From Pectobacterium peruviense (GTDB taxonomy: Bacteria > Pseudomonadota > Gammaproteobacteria > Enterobacterales > Enterobacteriaceae), in contig NZ_LXFV01000006.1 in assembly GCF_002847345.1 (NCBI RefSeq), positions 1 through 64,000 of the forward strand: a stretch of 64,000 bases of DNA, in the 5' to 3' direction. Both the position numbers and the translations under genes were made by a program. Positions 45,004 through 54,700 of this stretch are shown one piece after another. The notes under the pieces are model-generated. The model saw only the letters and a program-made list of their open reading frames with translations. It had not been told where the DNA came from and ran no database searches. Each line of letters starts with the position of its first letter. Position 1 is the first letter of the stretch.

Positions 45004-45927
45004 TCAGGCGTAGAGTGAGACTTCACCTGCTGGGCGAGTTTTAAAGCGACGATGCAGCCAGAGATACTGTTCAGGCGCACGCATGATTTCTTTCTCAATT
45101 ACCTTATTCATGTAGCAAGCCGCAGCCTGTTCATCATGATAAGGATAATCCTGTAATTCAGGCTGAATCACCAGTTGATAACCCAAAGCATCGGGCTTAC
45201 GAATCAGCACTGTCGTCATCATCGCGGGTTTTGCCAGACGACTGATGGTGTAGGTGCCGCTGGTGGTCGCCGCATTTTTCACCGCAAAGAACGGTGCAAA
45301 CACGCTGCCTTTAGGGCCGTAATCCTGATCGGGAGCGAACCATACCGCTTCACCACGTTTCAGTGATTGCACCATGCCACGCAAATCTTTACGATCGATC
45401 ATCGCCTTGTTCGAGCGAGAACGTCCCCAGGTTTGCACCATTTCCATCGCTTTATTGTTGTGCGGACGGTACATCGCCATCATCGGCTGACACAGCCCCA
45501 TCGCCCTACCGCCCAGTTCCAGCGACATGAAGTGAATACCAATCACCATCACGCCCTGACCTTTTGCGGTAGCACGCTGTAAATGTTCCAACCCTGAAAC
45601 ATCAAACCAGTGACGCACGCGACGATCGGGCCAAAACCAGGCCATGCCAGTTTCAACCAATGCCATTCCGAGCGAAGCAAAGTTGCTGTCGATCATGGCT
45701 TCTCGTTCGTCATCGGAGATCGTAGGGAAACACAGTTCAAGATTGCGCCGGGCAATCGACACCCGACGTTTAAGAAAGATACGGGATAAACGACCTGCAC
45801 TGCTTCCGATTTTCATCAACAGCGGATAAGGAAGTTGGACTAATAAAAACAGCACGCCAAGGCCGAACCAAGTCGTCCAATAGCGCGGGTGGAGTAATGC
45901 CCTGGTAAATGTTTGCTTAATCTTCAT
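45004..45927 (-). CDS. lpxP: Lipid A late acyltransferase, LpxP type
   Basis: A 307-residue inner-membrane acyltransferase of the LpxL/LpxM/LpxP family (E. coli LpxP: 306). One N-terminal span (WFGLGVLFLLVQLPYPLLM) precedes the acyltransferase domain with HX4E in GIHFMSLELGG. Segments such as MGLCQPMMAMYRPHNN and YLWLHRRFKTRPAGE match LpxP (cold-induced palmitoleoyl transferase) better than LpxL. The ATG at 45927 aligns with the E. coli start; upstream candidates have no ribosome site. Acyl chain choice cannot be proved from sequence. Confidence 0.88.
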   Translation of the reverse strand: MKIKQTFTRALLHPRYWTTWFGLGVLFLLVQLPYPLLMKIGSSAGRLSRIFLKRRVSIARRNLELCFPTISDDEREAMIDSNFASLGMALVETGMAWFWPDRRVRHWFDVSGLEHLQRATAKGQGVMVIGIHFMSLELGGRAMGLCQPMMAMYRPHNNKAMEMVQTWGRSRSNKAMIDRKDLRGMVQSLKRGEAVWFAPDQDYGPKGSVFAPFFAVKNAATTSGTYTISRLAKPAMMTTVLIRKPDALGYQLVIQPELQDYPYHDEQAAACYMNKVIEKEIMRAPEQYLWLHRRFKTRPAGEVSLYA

Positions 45928-46305
45928 GATACTCATCTTTAAGTGATTAACAGCGTACCGCATAAAGAGTCGTTCTCATCGCGCTACATCTATCATGACA
46001 CTTATTTATAGGGATCGTTTCAGCTGTGTGGAAAACTTAATTCTGACCGTTATCGCGCATGAGGTTAAAAAGCAGGATAAACATGCTGATAACACAGAGG
46101 GGATTTTGCACAGCCGATGAACGGCTGACGGTAGCAATATCATACCTGATTCATACTCAATAAAGGAGTAGTTGGATAAGAAATATTCGCAATCTGAGAC
46201 AACCTGAAGCTAACATAATACCCTGCGCCAACAAACGCGACTGGCTTCCCGACATCAGGTCACAGAGGATAACAAGCCATAGCATAATCAAGGACTTGAT
46301 TGAAA
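45928..46305. other. Divergent promoter region of lpxP and the DUF1176 gene
   Basis: A 378-base gap between two divergent genes. A short hairpin CAGCCG/CGGCTG (46111-46127) is the only clear structure. Both promoters should be here; no operator could be recognised. Confidence 0.4.
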
Positions 46306-47391
46306 ATGTTCTTTTCTCTCCCTTACCGATCCAATGCATTACGATTCAATGCATTAATTGTTGTCATCGCCAGCATTCCTACGCTAGCTTTTGCCGCAAC
46401 ATTCGCCGATAGCACTTTCTTTCATAAAGACTGGGAAGTGGTCTGCGATAACACGCTAACGTGCCGGGCAGCAGGCTACACGTCAGAAGAGAAAAGCATG
46501 GGAGAAGATGAAAAAGCGCAAGACGTTTCCCTGCTTATAACGCGCCATGCCGGGAAAAACACGCCAATAACGGCTGAGGTGACACTCGCTGAGGTAGACA
46601 AAGAGATTCCTAAAGGCACCAAACTCACGCTAACCGTTGACGGTGTGGATAAAGGTTCGCTCACCTCGACCGAAGACAATCTCTGGCAGCTCAATGAAAC
46701 ACAAATCCCTGCCGTATTACAGGCGCTGAAAGGAAGCGGGAAAGTCGCGTTTCTGCATGATGGCATCGTTTCCGAACTGTCTGGAACAGGCGCCTACGCT
46801 GTCTTGCTAAAGATGGATGAGAGGCAGGGTCGTATTGGCACGACGGACGCCATCACCAAAAAAGGCGACAAAAACAGTGAGCACCCTGCCGTAGCAGCTC
46901 CCGTTATCTACTCGGCAGCAACCCAACAGGAACCCTCACGACATCTGACGAATACAGAACAAGCTGCCATCCAGAAAAAGCTGCTTAAGACGCTAAAGGA
47001 AGATGACTGCGATGACTTTCCGCCACAGGATGACAGAGCAGCAGAACCGATGATTCTCACGCCACTCAATGGCAGTATGTCTCTACTCAGCACCCTTTGC
47101 TGGCGTGCCGCCTACAACGAAGGCTACGCTTACTGGGTCATCGACAACGCCATGCAAACTCAGCCCCAACTCGTGACCACAATCGGCGTAGGCTACGAAA
47201 ACGGTGAAATTACCGCAGTACAGAAAGGGCGTGGACTCGCGGACTGCATGAGCGATAGTGCCTGGGTATGGGATGGCAAAACATTCCAGCAAAGCCGAGC
47301 ATCAATTACAGGCTCATGCCGTATGATCCGCCTCGGCGGCACCTGGGATTTACCCTACTGGACAGCGACTGTGATTAAACCGGGGAAATGA
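46306..47391 (+). CDS. DUF1176 periplasmic protein
   Basis: A 361-residue exported protein with a signal peptide ending TLAFA-A near residue 30. The mature part has the DUF1176 hallmarks: the N-terminal FHKDWEVVCDNTLTCRAAGY with a Cys pair, an Asp/Cys motif (EDDCDDF) and the C-terminal repeats CWRAAYNEGYAYWVID and DCMSDSAWVWDGKTF. Its function is unknown in any species I can name. ATG at 46306 is chosen; a TTG at 46300 is better spaced from AGGA and adds two residues. It is a single gene facing away from lpxP. Confidence 0.87.
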   Translation: MFFSLPYRSNALRFNALIVVIASIPTLAFAATFADSTFFHKDWEVVCDNTLTCRAAGYTSEEKSMGEDEKAQDVSLLITRHAGKNTPITAEVTLAEVDKEIPKGTKLTLTVDGVDKGSLTSTEDNLWQLNETQIPAVLQALKGSGKVAFLHDGIVSELSGTGAYAVLLKMDERQGRIGTTDAITKKGDKNSEHPAVAAPVIYSAATQQEPSRHLTNTEQAAIQKKLLKTLKEDDCDDFPPQDDRAAEPMILTPLNGSMSLLSTLCWRAAYNEGYAYWVIDNAMQTQPQLVTTIGVGYENGEITAVQKGRGLADCMSDSAWVWDGKTFQQSRASITGSCRMIRLGGTWDLPYWTATVIKPGK

Positions 47392-47492
47392 AAGAAATTG
47401 GGGCCACTCGTGGGCCTCATATTCAAACATGGGGAAAGAGAATAAAAACGCGCCAGAATCATCCTGAGAGCGCCTGCATTGACTAAGCATAA

Positions 47493-47885
47493 TCAGTCAA
47501 GAAGCGTTGTTCCATAGGAGTTATCAATGGTGCAAAGCCAGTTTCCATCAGCTTCTTTCCTGAACACGTAGGTCGCTCGCCGAGTTGTTGTGACAATATT
47601 CCCCTGATCGTCTGGGTAATGAAGCACCGTTTCCATGATAACTAAAGCGTCACCACCGCCTTCTATGACCTGCATATTTCCTTGTTCAACAACAATTTGA
47701 TTTTTAAAGTAATCGGCAATAGCGACAAATGCTTTTCTTATATCACCCTTCCCTTTTGCAACCATTCCAGGTTTGATAACGAGTGCGGCATCCTCAGCAT
47801 AATAATTCATCAAGGCATCAAAATTTCGTTCAGATATTGCTCTATCACAGGCTTCAATGATTTCGCGTATCGGATGTGGCTTCAT
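47493..47885 (-). CDS. SnoaL-like/DUF4440 small protein
   Basis: A 130-residue cytoplasmic protein of the NTF2/SnoaL fold. The pattern IIEACDRAISERNFDALMNYYAEDAAL (in parts), then KGKGDIRKAFVAIADYF and a C-terminal RATYVFRKEADGNWLCTID is typical of DUF4440 members, which act as small isomerase-like or scavenging proteins with unclear substrates. The ATG at 47885 is spaced nine bases from GAGG; longer versions starting upstream are less likely. It appears to be a single gene. Confidence 0.8.
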   Translation of the reverse strand: MKPHPIREIIEACDRAISERNFDALMNYYAEDAALVIKPGMVAKGKGDIRKAFVAIADYFKNQIVVEQGNMQVIEGGGDALVIMETVLHYPDDQGNIVTTTRRATYVFRKEADGNWLCTIDNSYGTTLLD

Positions 47886-47936
47886 AAGCATTGACCTCAG
47901 TAACGTGGCGCAGAACATTCTGACGTGAAAATTCAA

Positions 47937-48155
47937 TAGAAACGGGTATTAAATCCCTCTTTCCTCATCTATCGCCACAATAATAGCGAGTGATTTGCTC
48001 AACTTGTTCATCAGTGGCCGAGAAATCATGACTCTCTTGGGAATTACGCAGACGTAGTCCAGCAGTTACAAATTTAATGGGTAACCATAGGGTAATGCAG
48101 TTGATTGTATATCACGCAGATAGGTATTTTTAGAATCAAGAGATCAGAAATGTTT
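47937..48155. other. Gap between the SnoaL-like gene and tRNA-Gly
   Basis: No gene with a start codon and ribosome site is seen. On the minus strand an open frame of about 47 codons without a start ends at 47965; it could be a coding remnant but may be chance. No second copy of the tRNA 3' end was noticed. Confidence 0.3.
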
Positions 48156-48229
48156 TGGAGCGAGTGAAGGGAATCGAACCCTCGTATGCAGCTTGGGAAG
48201 CTGCCGTTCTACCATTGAACTACACTCGC
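48156..48229 (-). tRNA. glyU: tRNA-Gly (anticodon CCC)
   Basis: A 74-base tRNA with encoded CCA end. Acceptor stem GCGAGTG/CACTCGC, D arm with GTTCAATGGTAGAAC, anticodon stem GCAGC/GCTGC with loop TTCCCAA (anticodon CCC) and T arm GAGGGTTCGATTCCCTT are all intact. It corresponds to E. coli glyU, which reads GGG codons. Confidence 0.97.
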
Positions 48230-48310
48230 ACGGAGAGGCGAGTGGCATTATAGCGCTATGCCGTTGCCGAGCAAGTAAAAAACCCGGCAAAGTGCTGTTG
48301 TTTTGACCGG

Positions 48311-48994
48311 TCATGCAGCCGTGGATAGCGGTAGGAACAACGTCTCATAGCCATTGGAAATGACGTGCCAGGCAAAGTAGGCAAATAACAGCGCGGAGAT
48401 CAGGCTGCAGTAAAATGAGATGCGTTCTTTCAGCAACCGCTGACCGTACTTCACCAACGCCGCGAGGAAGAACGTCCACAGTACGCCGCCGACGAAAAAA
48501 CCCAGCAGAAACAGGCTGATCATGAAAGCAGAACCATCCGTAGACTGCGCAATAATGGTGCCGCCAATCGCCGCAAACCACAGTAGCGCCGTCGGTGACG
48601 CCAATGCCATGCCGACGCCGCTGAAAAATTCAGTGTACCGGGCAGGTGGTGTAGCGGAATCCACCGTATTCGCTGTCGCAGACAGATCGGCAAAGCGTTT
48701 AACCTGATAGTCACGCCATGCCGCACGCGCCATGCTGATCGTCATCCAGATCAGAATCAGCCCGCCGCCAATCCATAGCACCCAGCGCACCGGTGTTAGA
48801 TTAAACACCACCGCCAGCCCTAGCACCGACAACGTGGCATAAAACAGATCGCCGAAACAGGAACCCAGCCCGATATAAAACGCCGAACGCGCCCCGTGCC
48901 GCAGCCCACGGTTAATAATCGCGGTATTGACCATCCCCAGATCGAGACACAACGACAGGGATAGCAATATCCCCGTGAAGACAACTAACAGCAT
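48311..48994 (-). CDS. LysE-family amino-acid exporter
   Basis: A 227-residue inner-membrane protein with six membrane segments. The LysE/RhtB pattern is visible: N-terminal LSLSLCLDLGMVNTAII (where many members have PGP), GLGSCFGDLFYATLSVLGLA, and the central SGVGMALASPTALLWFAAIGG. It probably exports an amino acid or related metabolite. It lies 62 bases after an AraC-family regulator on the same strand, an arrangement often seen when the regulator controls the exporter. Confidence 0.87.
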   Translation of the reverse strand: MLLVVFTGILLSLSLCLDLGMVNTAIINRGLRHGARSAFYIGLGSCFGDLFYATLSVLGLAVVFNLTPVRWVLWIGGGLILIWMTISMARAAWRDYQVKRFADLSATANTVDSATPPARYTEFFSGVGMALASPTALLWFAAIGGTIIAQSTDGSAFMISLFLLGFFVGGVLWTFFLAALVKYGQRLLKERISFYCSLISALLFAYFAWHVISNGYETLFLPLSTAA

Positions 48995-49056
48995 GATATT
49001 CCCTTCGAGCGTTAAGCAATAAGGCGAGTGTAGAGCTCAAGGGAAACACTGTATTG

Positions 49057-49812
49057 TCAAAAATTGATACGGCGGAACTGCCCTGGTGTCATGGCGTTGT
49101 AACGGTTGAAGGCTTTGGTGAAATGCGCTTGATCGGCAAACCCGACATCACCTGCGACTTGGCTAATCGCGGTGCCCTGCCGCAGCAGTTCTCGCGCTTT
49201 ACACATACGCCGTTGCATTAGCCACGCCAGCGGTGGCAAGCCAACCGCCTGATTAAATGAACGTACCAGATGTGCAACCGACAGACTTTCCTGCTGCGCC
49301 AACTGATCAAGCGTGGGGACATCGCTGAGATCGTTCAGCAGCCCCTCTTTGATCCGCGTGATCCGCTCAGCCTCTTTGACTTGGCTTTGAGGCAGCATTC
49401 GGTGCTGACCTTCCATCAATCCTGCCAGCAGCAGAATAATGCGCTCCTGACGGGAGTTGTCGTCCAAATCAGAGGTAACGAGCTGTTTTAGCTCGGACGC
49501 CAATTGCGCTGAAGGATTCCAGCCCTGTGAGAATAGAAACGTTTGATGGAAATAATGCTCGAATGCCTGCGGGTGAACGTACAGCGATGCGCACTGCCAG
49601 CGGTCAAACGCATTATCGCTGCCCTGTAGCTGATTAGGATTGTAGGTCGTCACCATATCGTTGGTGGCAACAAAGGTCTCTCCATCAAGCCAGACCGTTT
49701 CCAATCCGCTGAGATTAGCGCTGATGACGAACTCATCGTGCATATGACGTGGAAAGCTGCGGCCGTTGGTTAACAGCGCCAGCTCAAACCAGGCATCGCG
49801 GTAAGTCATCAT
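49057..49812 (-). CDS. AraC-family transcriptional regulator
   Basis: A 251-residue regulator with an N-terminal AraC-binding cupin-like domain (about 1-140, PRHMHDEFVISANLSG) and two C-terminal helix-turn-helix motifs (PTLDQLAQQESLSVAHLVRS and AISQVAGDVGFADQAHFTKA) ending in the family hallmark TPGQFRR. The start is taken as the ATG at 49812; ATG 49809 is equally possible and the ribosome site is weak. It likely controls the LysE-family gene immediately downstream. Confidence 0.88.
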   Translation of the reverse strand: MMTYRDAWFELALLTNGRSFPRHMHDEFVISANLSGLETVWLDGETFVATNDMVTTYNPNQLQGSDNAFDRWQCASLYVHPQAFEHYFHQTFLFSQGWNPSAQLASELKQLVTSDLDDNSRQERIILLLAGLMEGQHRMLPQSQVKEAERITRIKEGLLNDLSDVPTLDQLAQQESLSVAHLVRSFNQAVGLPPLAWLMQRRMCKARELLRQGTAISQVAGDVGFADQAHFTKAFNRYNAMTPGQFRRINF

Positions 49813-49996
49813 GAGGGCGTTCCGACAGTGAATGAATGCCTGAAAATAGCATCTTCCCCCGTCGGGCAACAATCACAGAATGACGACAAGAATGCAGAGA
49901 CAAAACGTGGTTATGTCGTGCCAGATAGTGTGATAAGCCCATTCGCCGAAAAAAAAACGGGAGTAACGGAATAGAAGAGTAAAGCGTTTGCGCCAT

Positions 49997-50075
49997 GGAC
50001 AAAAACGTCAGGAACGTTTTTGAACGTCGCTAGCGACGGCCCTAAAAGGGTGAATCTCAGGGATGAGATTCATAT
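49997..50075. repeat. Structured palindromic module, copy 2 (stand-alone)
   Basis: The same series of stems as at 42319-42395: AAAAACGT/ACGTTTTT, the 14-base palindrome CGTCGCTAGCGACG, CCCT/AGGG, and TGAATCTCA/TGAGATTCA with loop GGGA. The boundaries start with GGACAAA in both copies. No ERIC ends flank this copy. Confidence 0.7.
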
Positions 50076-50159
50076 CTGCGCAAGCCGAGCGCACAGGGAT
50101 GTGTTTACAGCGTTTTTATGATCTATCCGTTACTACCGCTCGGCGGCCTTTGCCAATAA

Positions 50160-50187
50160 TAAAAAACCGGTGCAATTGCACCGGTTT
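50160..50187 (-). terminator. Rho-independent terminator of lysS
   Basis: AAACCGGTGC and GCACCGGTTT form a perfect stem around AATT, followed on the minus strand by TTTTTTATTATT. It lies about 23 bases after the lysS stop. Confidence 0.88.
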
Positions 50188-50209
50188 AGAGGGCTCAGCT
50201 AAAACGAGC

Positions 50210-51727
50210 TTACTTCTGTGGACGCATCGCTGGGAACAGGATGACGTCGCGGATGGTGTGGCTGTTCGTGAACAACATCACCATACGGTCGATACCAATA
50301 CCCAGACCCGCTGTCGGCGGCAGACCGTGCTCCAGCGCCGTCACGTAGTCTTCGTCGTAGAACATCGCTTCGTCATCGCCCGCATCTTTAGCGTTGACCT
50401 GCTGCGCAAAACGCTCAGCCTGATCTTCGGCATCATTCAGCTCGGAGAAGCCGTTACCAATTTCACGACCGCCGATGAAGAACTCAAAGCGATCGGTGAT
50501 TTCCGGATTCTGATCGTTACGACGCGCCAGCGGCGACACTTCAGCCGGATATTCGGTGATGAAGGTCGGCTGGATCAGGCTGCTTTCTGCCGTCTCTTCG
50601 AAGATCTCGGTAACGATACGGCCCAAGCCCCAGCTTTTCTCGATCTTGATGCCCAGAGACAGTGCGATCGCGGTCGCTTTCTCCAGATCGTCCAGATCGG
50701 CAACGTTGGTTTCAGGGCGATATTTGCAGATCGCTTCGCGCATCGTCAGCTTATCGAACGGCTTACCGAAATCGAACGTCTGATCGCCGTACACCACCGT
50801 CGTCGAGCCCAGCACGTCCTGCGTCAGCGTACGGAACAGGTTTTCCGTCAACACAATCAGGTCTTTATAATCGGCATACGCCATATAAAGTTCCATCATT
50901 GTGAATTCAGGGTTGTGACGTGGGGAAACACCTTCGTTACGGAAGTTACGGTTAATCTCGAACACGCGCTCAAAACCACCGACAACCAGACGCTTCAGGT
51001 ACAGTTCCGGTGCAATACGCAGGTACATGTCGATGTCCAGCGCGTTATGGTGCGTGATGAACGGACGGGCAGACGCGCCGCCGGGAATCACCTGCATCAT
51101 CGGCGTTTCCACTTCCATAAAGCCGTTATCCACCATGAAGCGGCGAATGGCTGCCATCACGTTAGAACGGATGCGGAAGGTATTGCGGGATTCGTCGTTA
51201 GCGATCAGATCCAGATAACGCTGACGATAGCGGGTTTCCTGATCGGCCAGACCGTGGAATTTATCCGGCAGCGGACGCAGCGCTTTGGTCAGCAGACGCA
51301 GTTCGGTACAGTGGATGGACAGCTCGCCCGTTTTGGTTTTGAACAGCTTGCCACGCGCACCCAGGATATCGCCCAGATCCCATTTCTTGAACTGCTCGTT
51401 ATAGATGCCTTCCGCCAGATCGTCGCGGGAAACATACAGCTGAATGCGGCCACCGACGTCCTGCAAGGTCACGAAAGAGGCTTTACCCATGATGCGACGG
51501 GTCATCATACGGCCCGCAACGGTCACTTCGATACCCAGTTCTTCCAGCTCTTCGTTCTCTTTGGCATCGAACTCAGCGTGCAAGTGATCGGAGATGCTGT
51601 CACGGCGGAAATCATTCGGGAATGCGATCCCGTTTTCACGCAGCGTCACCAGCTTTTCACGACGCGTTTTTAATTCATTATTCAGATCTTGCGCCTGATC
51701 GGCACCCTGTGATTGTGATTCAGCCAT
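50210..51727 (-). CDS. lysS: Lysyl-tRNA synthetase, class II
   Basis: A 505-residue class IIb synthetase (same length as E. coli LysS) charging tRNA-Lys. An OB-fold anticodon-binding domain (about 65-150, [18 protein letters not shown]) precedes the catalytic core with motif 2 ([20 protein letters not shown]) and motif 3 ([13 protein letters not shown]). The gene follows prfB by eight bases, as in other enterobacteria, and both are probably co-transcribed. Confidence 0.98.
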   Translation of the reverse strand: MAESQSQGADQAQDLNNELKTRREKLVTLRENGIAFPNDFRRDSISDHLHAEFDAKENEELEELGIEVTVAGRMMTRRIMGKASFVTLQDVGGRIQLYVSRDDLAEGIYNEQFKKWDLGDILGARGKLFKTKTGELSIHCTELRLLTKALRPLPDKFHGLADQETRYRQRYLDLIANDESRNTFRIRSNVMAAIRRFMVDNGFMEVETPMMQVIPGGASARPFITHHNALDIDMYLRIAPELYLKRLVVGGFERVFEINRNFRNEGVSPRHNPEFTMMELYMAYADYKDLIVLTENLFRTLTQDVLGSTTVVYGDQTFDFGKPFDKLTMREAICKYRPETNVADLDDLEKATAIALSLGIKIEKSWGLGRIVTEIFEETAESSLIQPTFITEYPAEVSPLARRNDQNPEITDRFEFFIGGREIGNGFSELNDAEDQAERFAQQVNAKDAGDDEAMFYDEDYVTALEHGLPPTAGLGIGIDRMVMLFTNSHTIRDVILFPAMRPQK

Positions 51728-51735
51728 GCGAATTC

Positions 51736-52834
51736 TTATAACCCCGCTTTTAAACTTGCTTCAATAAATTTGTCCAGATCGCCATCAAGTACGGCCTGAG
51801 TGTTACGTGTTTCCACTCCGGTACGTAAGTCTTTGATGCGCGAATCATCCAGAACATAGGAACGAATCTGACTACCCCAGCCGATGTCAGACTTGTTGTC
51901 TTCCATCACCTGTTTCTCAGCATTTTTCTTTTGCATCTCAAACTCGTACAGCTTGGCTTTCAGCTGTTTCATCGCCTGATCTTTGTTTTTATGCTGGGAA
52001 CGGTCATTCTGACACTGTGTGACAATGTTGGTCGGAAGGTGGGTAATACGCACCGCAGATTCTGTCCGGTTAACGTGCTGACCACCCGCACCGGATGCGC
52101 GATAAACGTCAATACGCAGATCGGCTGGATTGATTTCGATATCAATATCGTCATCCACTTCCGGGTAGACAAACGCGGAGCTGAATGAGGTATGACGGCG
52201 ACCGCCGGAATCGAATGGGCTCTTACGCACGAGGCGGTGTACGCCGGTTTCCGTACGCAGCCAGCCAAACGCATAGTCACCGATGATCTTGATGGTGGCG
52301 GATTTCGTACCGGCCACGTCACCGTCTGACTCTTCAATAATTTCGGTTTTAAACCCTTTGGCTTCAGCCCAACGCAGGTACATACGCACCAGCATGCTGG
52401 CCCAGTCCTGCGCTTCCGTACCGCCAGATCCCGCCTGAATATCCAGATAGCAATCCGCGCTGTCGTACTCACCAGAGAACATGCGACGGAATTCGAGCTG
52501 GCCTAATTTATTTTCCAGCACATCCAGTTCTACTGAGGTTTCATTAAAGGTGTCTTCGTCGTCTTCTTCCACCGCGAGCTCAAGCAGACCGGTCACATCT
52601 TCCAGACCCTGAGCCAGTTGATCGATGGTGTCGACGATAGCTTCCAGCGAGGAGCGTTCTTTTCCCAATGCCTGAGCACGTTCAGGCTCATTCCAGACAT
52701 CTGGCTGCTCCAGTTCGGCGTTTACTTCTTCGAGGCGCTCTTTCTTGGCATCATAGTCAAAGATACCCCCGAAGAACGGCGCTACGTTCAGCCAGATCCT
52801 GGATGCGGTTTTTTACCGGATTAATTTCAAACAT
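51736..52834 (-). CDS. prfB: Peptide chain release factor 2, with programmed +1 frameshift
   Basis: RF2 ends translation at UGA and UAA. The gene is split between two frames. The first 25 codons run from the ATG at 52834 ([18 protein letters not shown]) to an in-frame TGA at 52759-52757. The site GGGGGTATCTTTGAC holds the internal Shine-Dalgarno and CTT-TGA-C slip sequence of the known autoregulatory frameshift. After a +1 shift the reading continues to 51736, giving 365 residues. The peptide-anticodon region is in the expected place, and the catalytic GGQ lies in [14 protein letters not shown]. Low RF2 favours frameshifting and so more RF2. Confidence 0.97.
52757..52773 (-). promoter_or_regulatory. 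prfB programmed frameshift site
   Basis: On the minus strand GGGGGTATCTTTGA contains the SD-like GGGGG three bases before the CTT shift codon and the in-frame UGA stop, followed by C (the poorest stop context). This arrangement matches the E. coli site and is needed to read the full RF2. Confidence 0.93.
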
Positions 52835-52948
52835 GATTTTTTATATTCTTACGTTAAGTCGTTGACAACGGAATGATGTAACCCGCCATTCTAGCGGATA
52901 AAAGGCGCATTTTATAGACTTTCCGCCCACCCTATTCGGTTCGCAAAG

Positions 52949-54694
52949 TTAACGCGGCCACAGATGTTGAATCAGCAACTGCACCGAGCGTTTACCGCGA
53001 AACTCGTTAATATCCAGCTGGTACACCATTTCCACTTCTTTAATGCTCGGATCCGGCCAAACGGTCGTATCAACATTAAACGCGATGCCATCTAACAGTG
53101 GCACGGCTCCTGTTGCACCGATCGGCTCAAACATCGCTTTCAAATGACGTTCTTTGAGTAGGCGAGGTTGAAGAATGCGGAAGCAGCCATCGAATGTGGG
53201 TTCAGGGAACGCTTGCCCCCATGGACCGGCGTAGCGCAGCATTTCTGCCGTTGAGAGCAAATTCAGCTCCGGCAGAGCCAATTCGCCATCAGACCAGACG
53301 ACGCCTTCAAGATGAGACGGATCGAGCCACTCACCAACCAGTTCGCCAAAGCGCTGGCGGAAATCCTCAAATCGATCTTCATGCAGCGATAGCCCTGCGG
53401 CCATTGCATGTCCACCAAACTTATCCATCATGCCGGGATACAGCGTATCCAATCTTTCCAGCGCATCACGCAGATGCAGACCTGCAATGGAGCGTCCCGA
53501 TCCTTTCAGTATGCCGTCACCGGCAGGCGCAAAGGCAATCACCGGACGATGAAAACGCTCTTTAATGCGCGAGGCCAAAATGCCCACAACGCCCTGATGC
53601 CACTCAGGATGATACATCGCCAGACCGTAAGGCAATTCGGTGCGTGTACGCTCCAGCGATTCGCACAGGCGCAAGGCTTCGACCTGCATTCCTTGTTCGA
53701 TCTCTCGTCGATCCTGATTCAACGCATCTAAATCGTTAGCCAACATGCGCGCCTGAGTAATGTCGTTACTCAATAACAGTTCGACCCCGACCGTCATGTC
53801 ATCCAGCCGCCCGGCCGCATTGAGCCGTGGCCCGATGGCAAAGCCTAAATCGCTGGCGACCAGTTGGCTGGCATCGCGGTTCGCCACTTCCAGCAGCGCT
53901 CGAATGCCCGGTCGACACTCGCCGGCACGAATACGATTCAGCCCCTGCGCCACTAAAATCCGGTTGTTGGCATCCAGCGGAACAACATCCGCCACCGTGC
54001 CCAGCGCGACCAGATCCAGTAATTCGGCGAGATTCGGCTTCGCCAGACCCTGTTGCGTAAACCAATCGCTATCGCGCAGGCGCACAAACAGCGCCATCAT
54101 CAAGTAAAACGCGACGCCCACGCCTGCAAGCGCTTTGGAGGGAAACTGACAGTCAGGCAAATTAGGGTTAATCATGGCATCGGCGTCAGGCAAGGTTTCG
54201 CCCGGTAGGTGGTGATCGGTCACCAGCACTGTGATACCGCGACGATGCGCATCTTCGACGCCCGCATGAGAAGATATTCCGTTATCAACGGTAACAATCA
54301 CCTCAGCCCCCAGCGCGGCAGCTTGCGCCACCACGGCCGGGCTTAGCCCGTAGCCATCTTCAAAACGGTTCGGCACCAGATATTTTACGTTTGCGCCGCC
54401 CATGCTGCGCAGCGCCAGTACGGCAAGCGTGGTGCTGGTGGCACCATCGGCATCAAAGTCGCCCACAATCACGATGCAGCGCTTCTCGGCTAGCGCCAGT
54501 TGCAACAGGTCGATCGCTTTATCAATGCCGCTTAACAAACGGTAATTGAGTAAACCACTCAGGCCACGTTCCAGCTCCTGAGCCCCTTTAACGCCGCGCT
54601 GCGCATAAAGACGGCGCAACAAAGGCGGAACGGAGTCAGGTAAATCAATGTCTTCCGCCAGCGGACGCCGACGGAGTTGGGTAATCATATCCAC
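52949..54694 (-). CDS. recJ: Single-stranded-DNA-specific 5'-3' exonuclease RecJ
   Basis: A 581-residue DHH-family exonuclease (E. coli RecJ: 577) working in recombination and mismatch repair. Motifs are DFDADG (about 78-83), VDNGISSHAG, VTDHHLPG (DHH), the DHHA1 motif GKFGGH-type segment DKFGGHAMAAGLS and a C-terminal OB-fold. The GTG at 54694 aligns with the E. coli start; an ATG two codons later is possible. It lies 6 bases after dsbC and is likely translated from the same message. Confidence 0.96.
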   Translation of the reverse strand: MDMITQLRRRPLAEDIDLPDSVPPLLRRLYAQRGVKGAQELERGLSGLLNYRLLSGIDKAIDLLQLALAEKRCIVIVGDFDADGATSTTLAVLALRSMGGANVKYLVPNRFEDGYGLSPAVVAQAAALGAEVIVTVDNGISSHAGVEDAHRRGITVLVTDHHLPGETLPDADAMINPNLPDCQFPSKALAGVGVAFYLMMALFVRLRDSDWFTQQGLAKPNLAELLDLVALGTVADVVPLDANNRILVAQGLNRIRAGECRPGIRALLEVANRDASQLVASDLGFAIGPRLNAAGRLDDMTVGVELLLSNDITQARMLANDLDALNQDRREIEQGMQVEALRLCESLERTRTELPYGLAMYHPEWHQGVVGILASRIKERFHRPVIAFAPAGDGILKGSGRSIAGLHLRDALERLDTLYPGMMDKFGGHAMAAGLSLHEDRFEDFRQRFGELVGEWLDPSHLEGVVWSDGELALPELNLLSTAEMLRYAGPWGQAFPEPTFDGCFRILQPRLLKERHLKAMFEPIGATGAVPLLDGIAFNVDTTVWPDPSIKEVEMVYQLDINEFRGKRSVQLLIQHLWPR

Positions 54695-54700
54695 GTAGCA

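Larger units (their letters stand above)
49813..50209. other. Gap between the AraC gene and lysS
   Basis: About 400 bases with the second copy of the structured palindromic module (49997-50075) and the lysS terminator. A long plus-strand open frame starting at 50063 runs antisense through lysS and is not real. Confidence 0.5.

Noticed and set aside
47965-48111. Start-less 47-codon frame next to tRNA-Gly, possibly a remnant of an integrated element
   Set aside because: There is no start codon, no recognisable family and frames of this length occur by chance. No duplicated tRNA end was seen.
50063-51673. A 536-codon plus-strand open frame opposite lysS
   Set aside because: It is a shadow of lysS in the antisense frame. 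The composition is His/Arg/Gln-rich, there is no ribosome site and lysS on the other strand is a full-length, highly conserved gene.
52668-52834. prfB as a frameshifted pseudogene
   Set aside because: The frame break matches the known programmed +1 frameshift site with its SD-like GGGGG and CTT-TGA-C, so the gene is intact.
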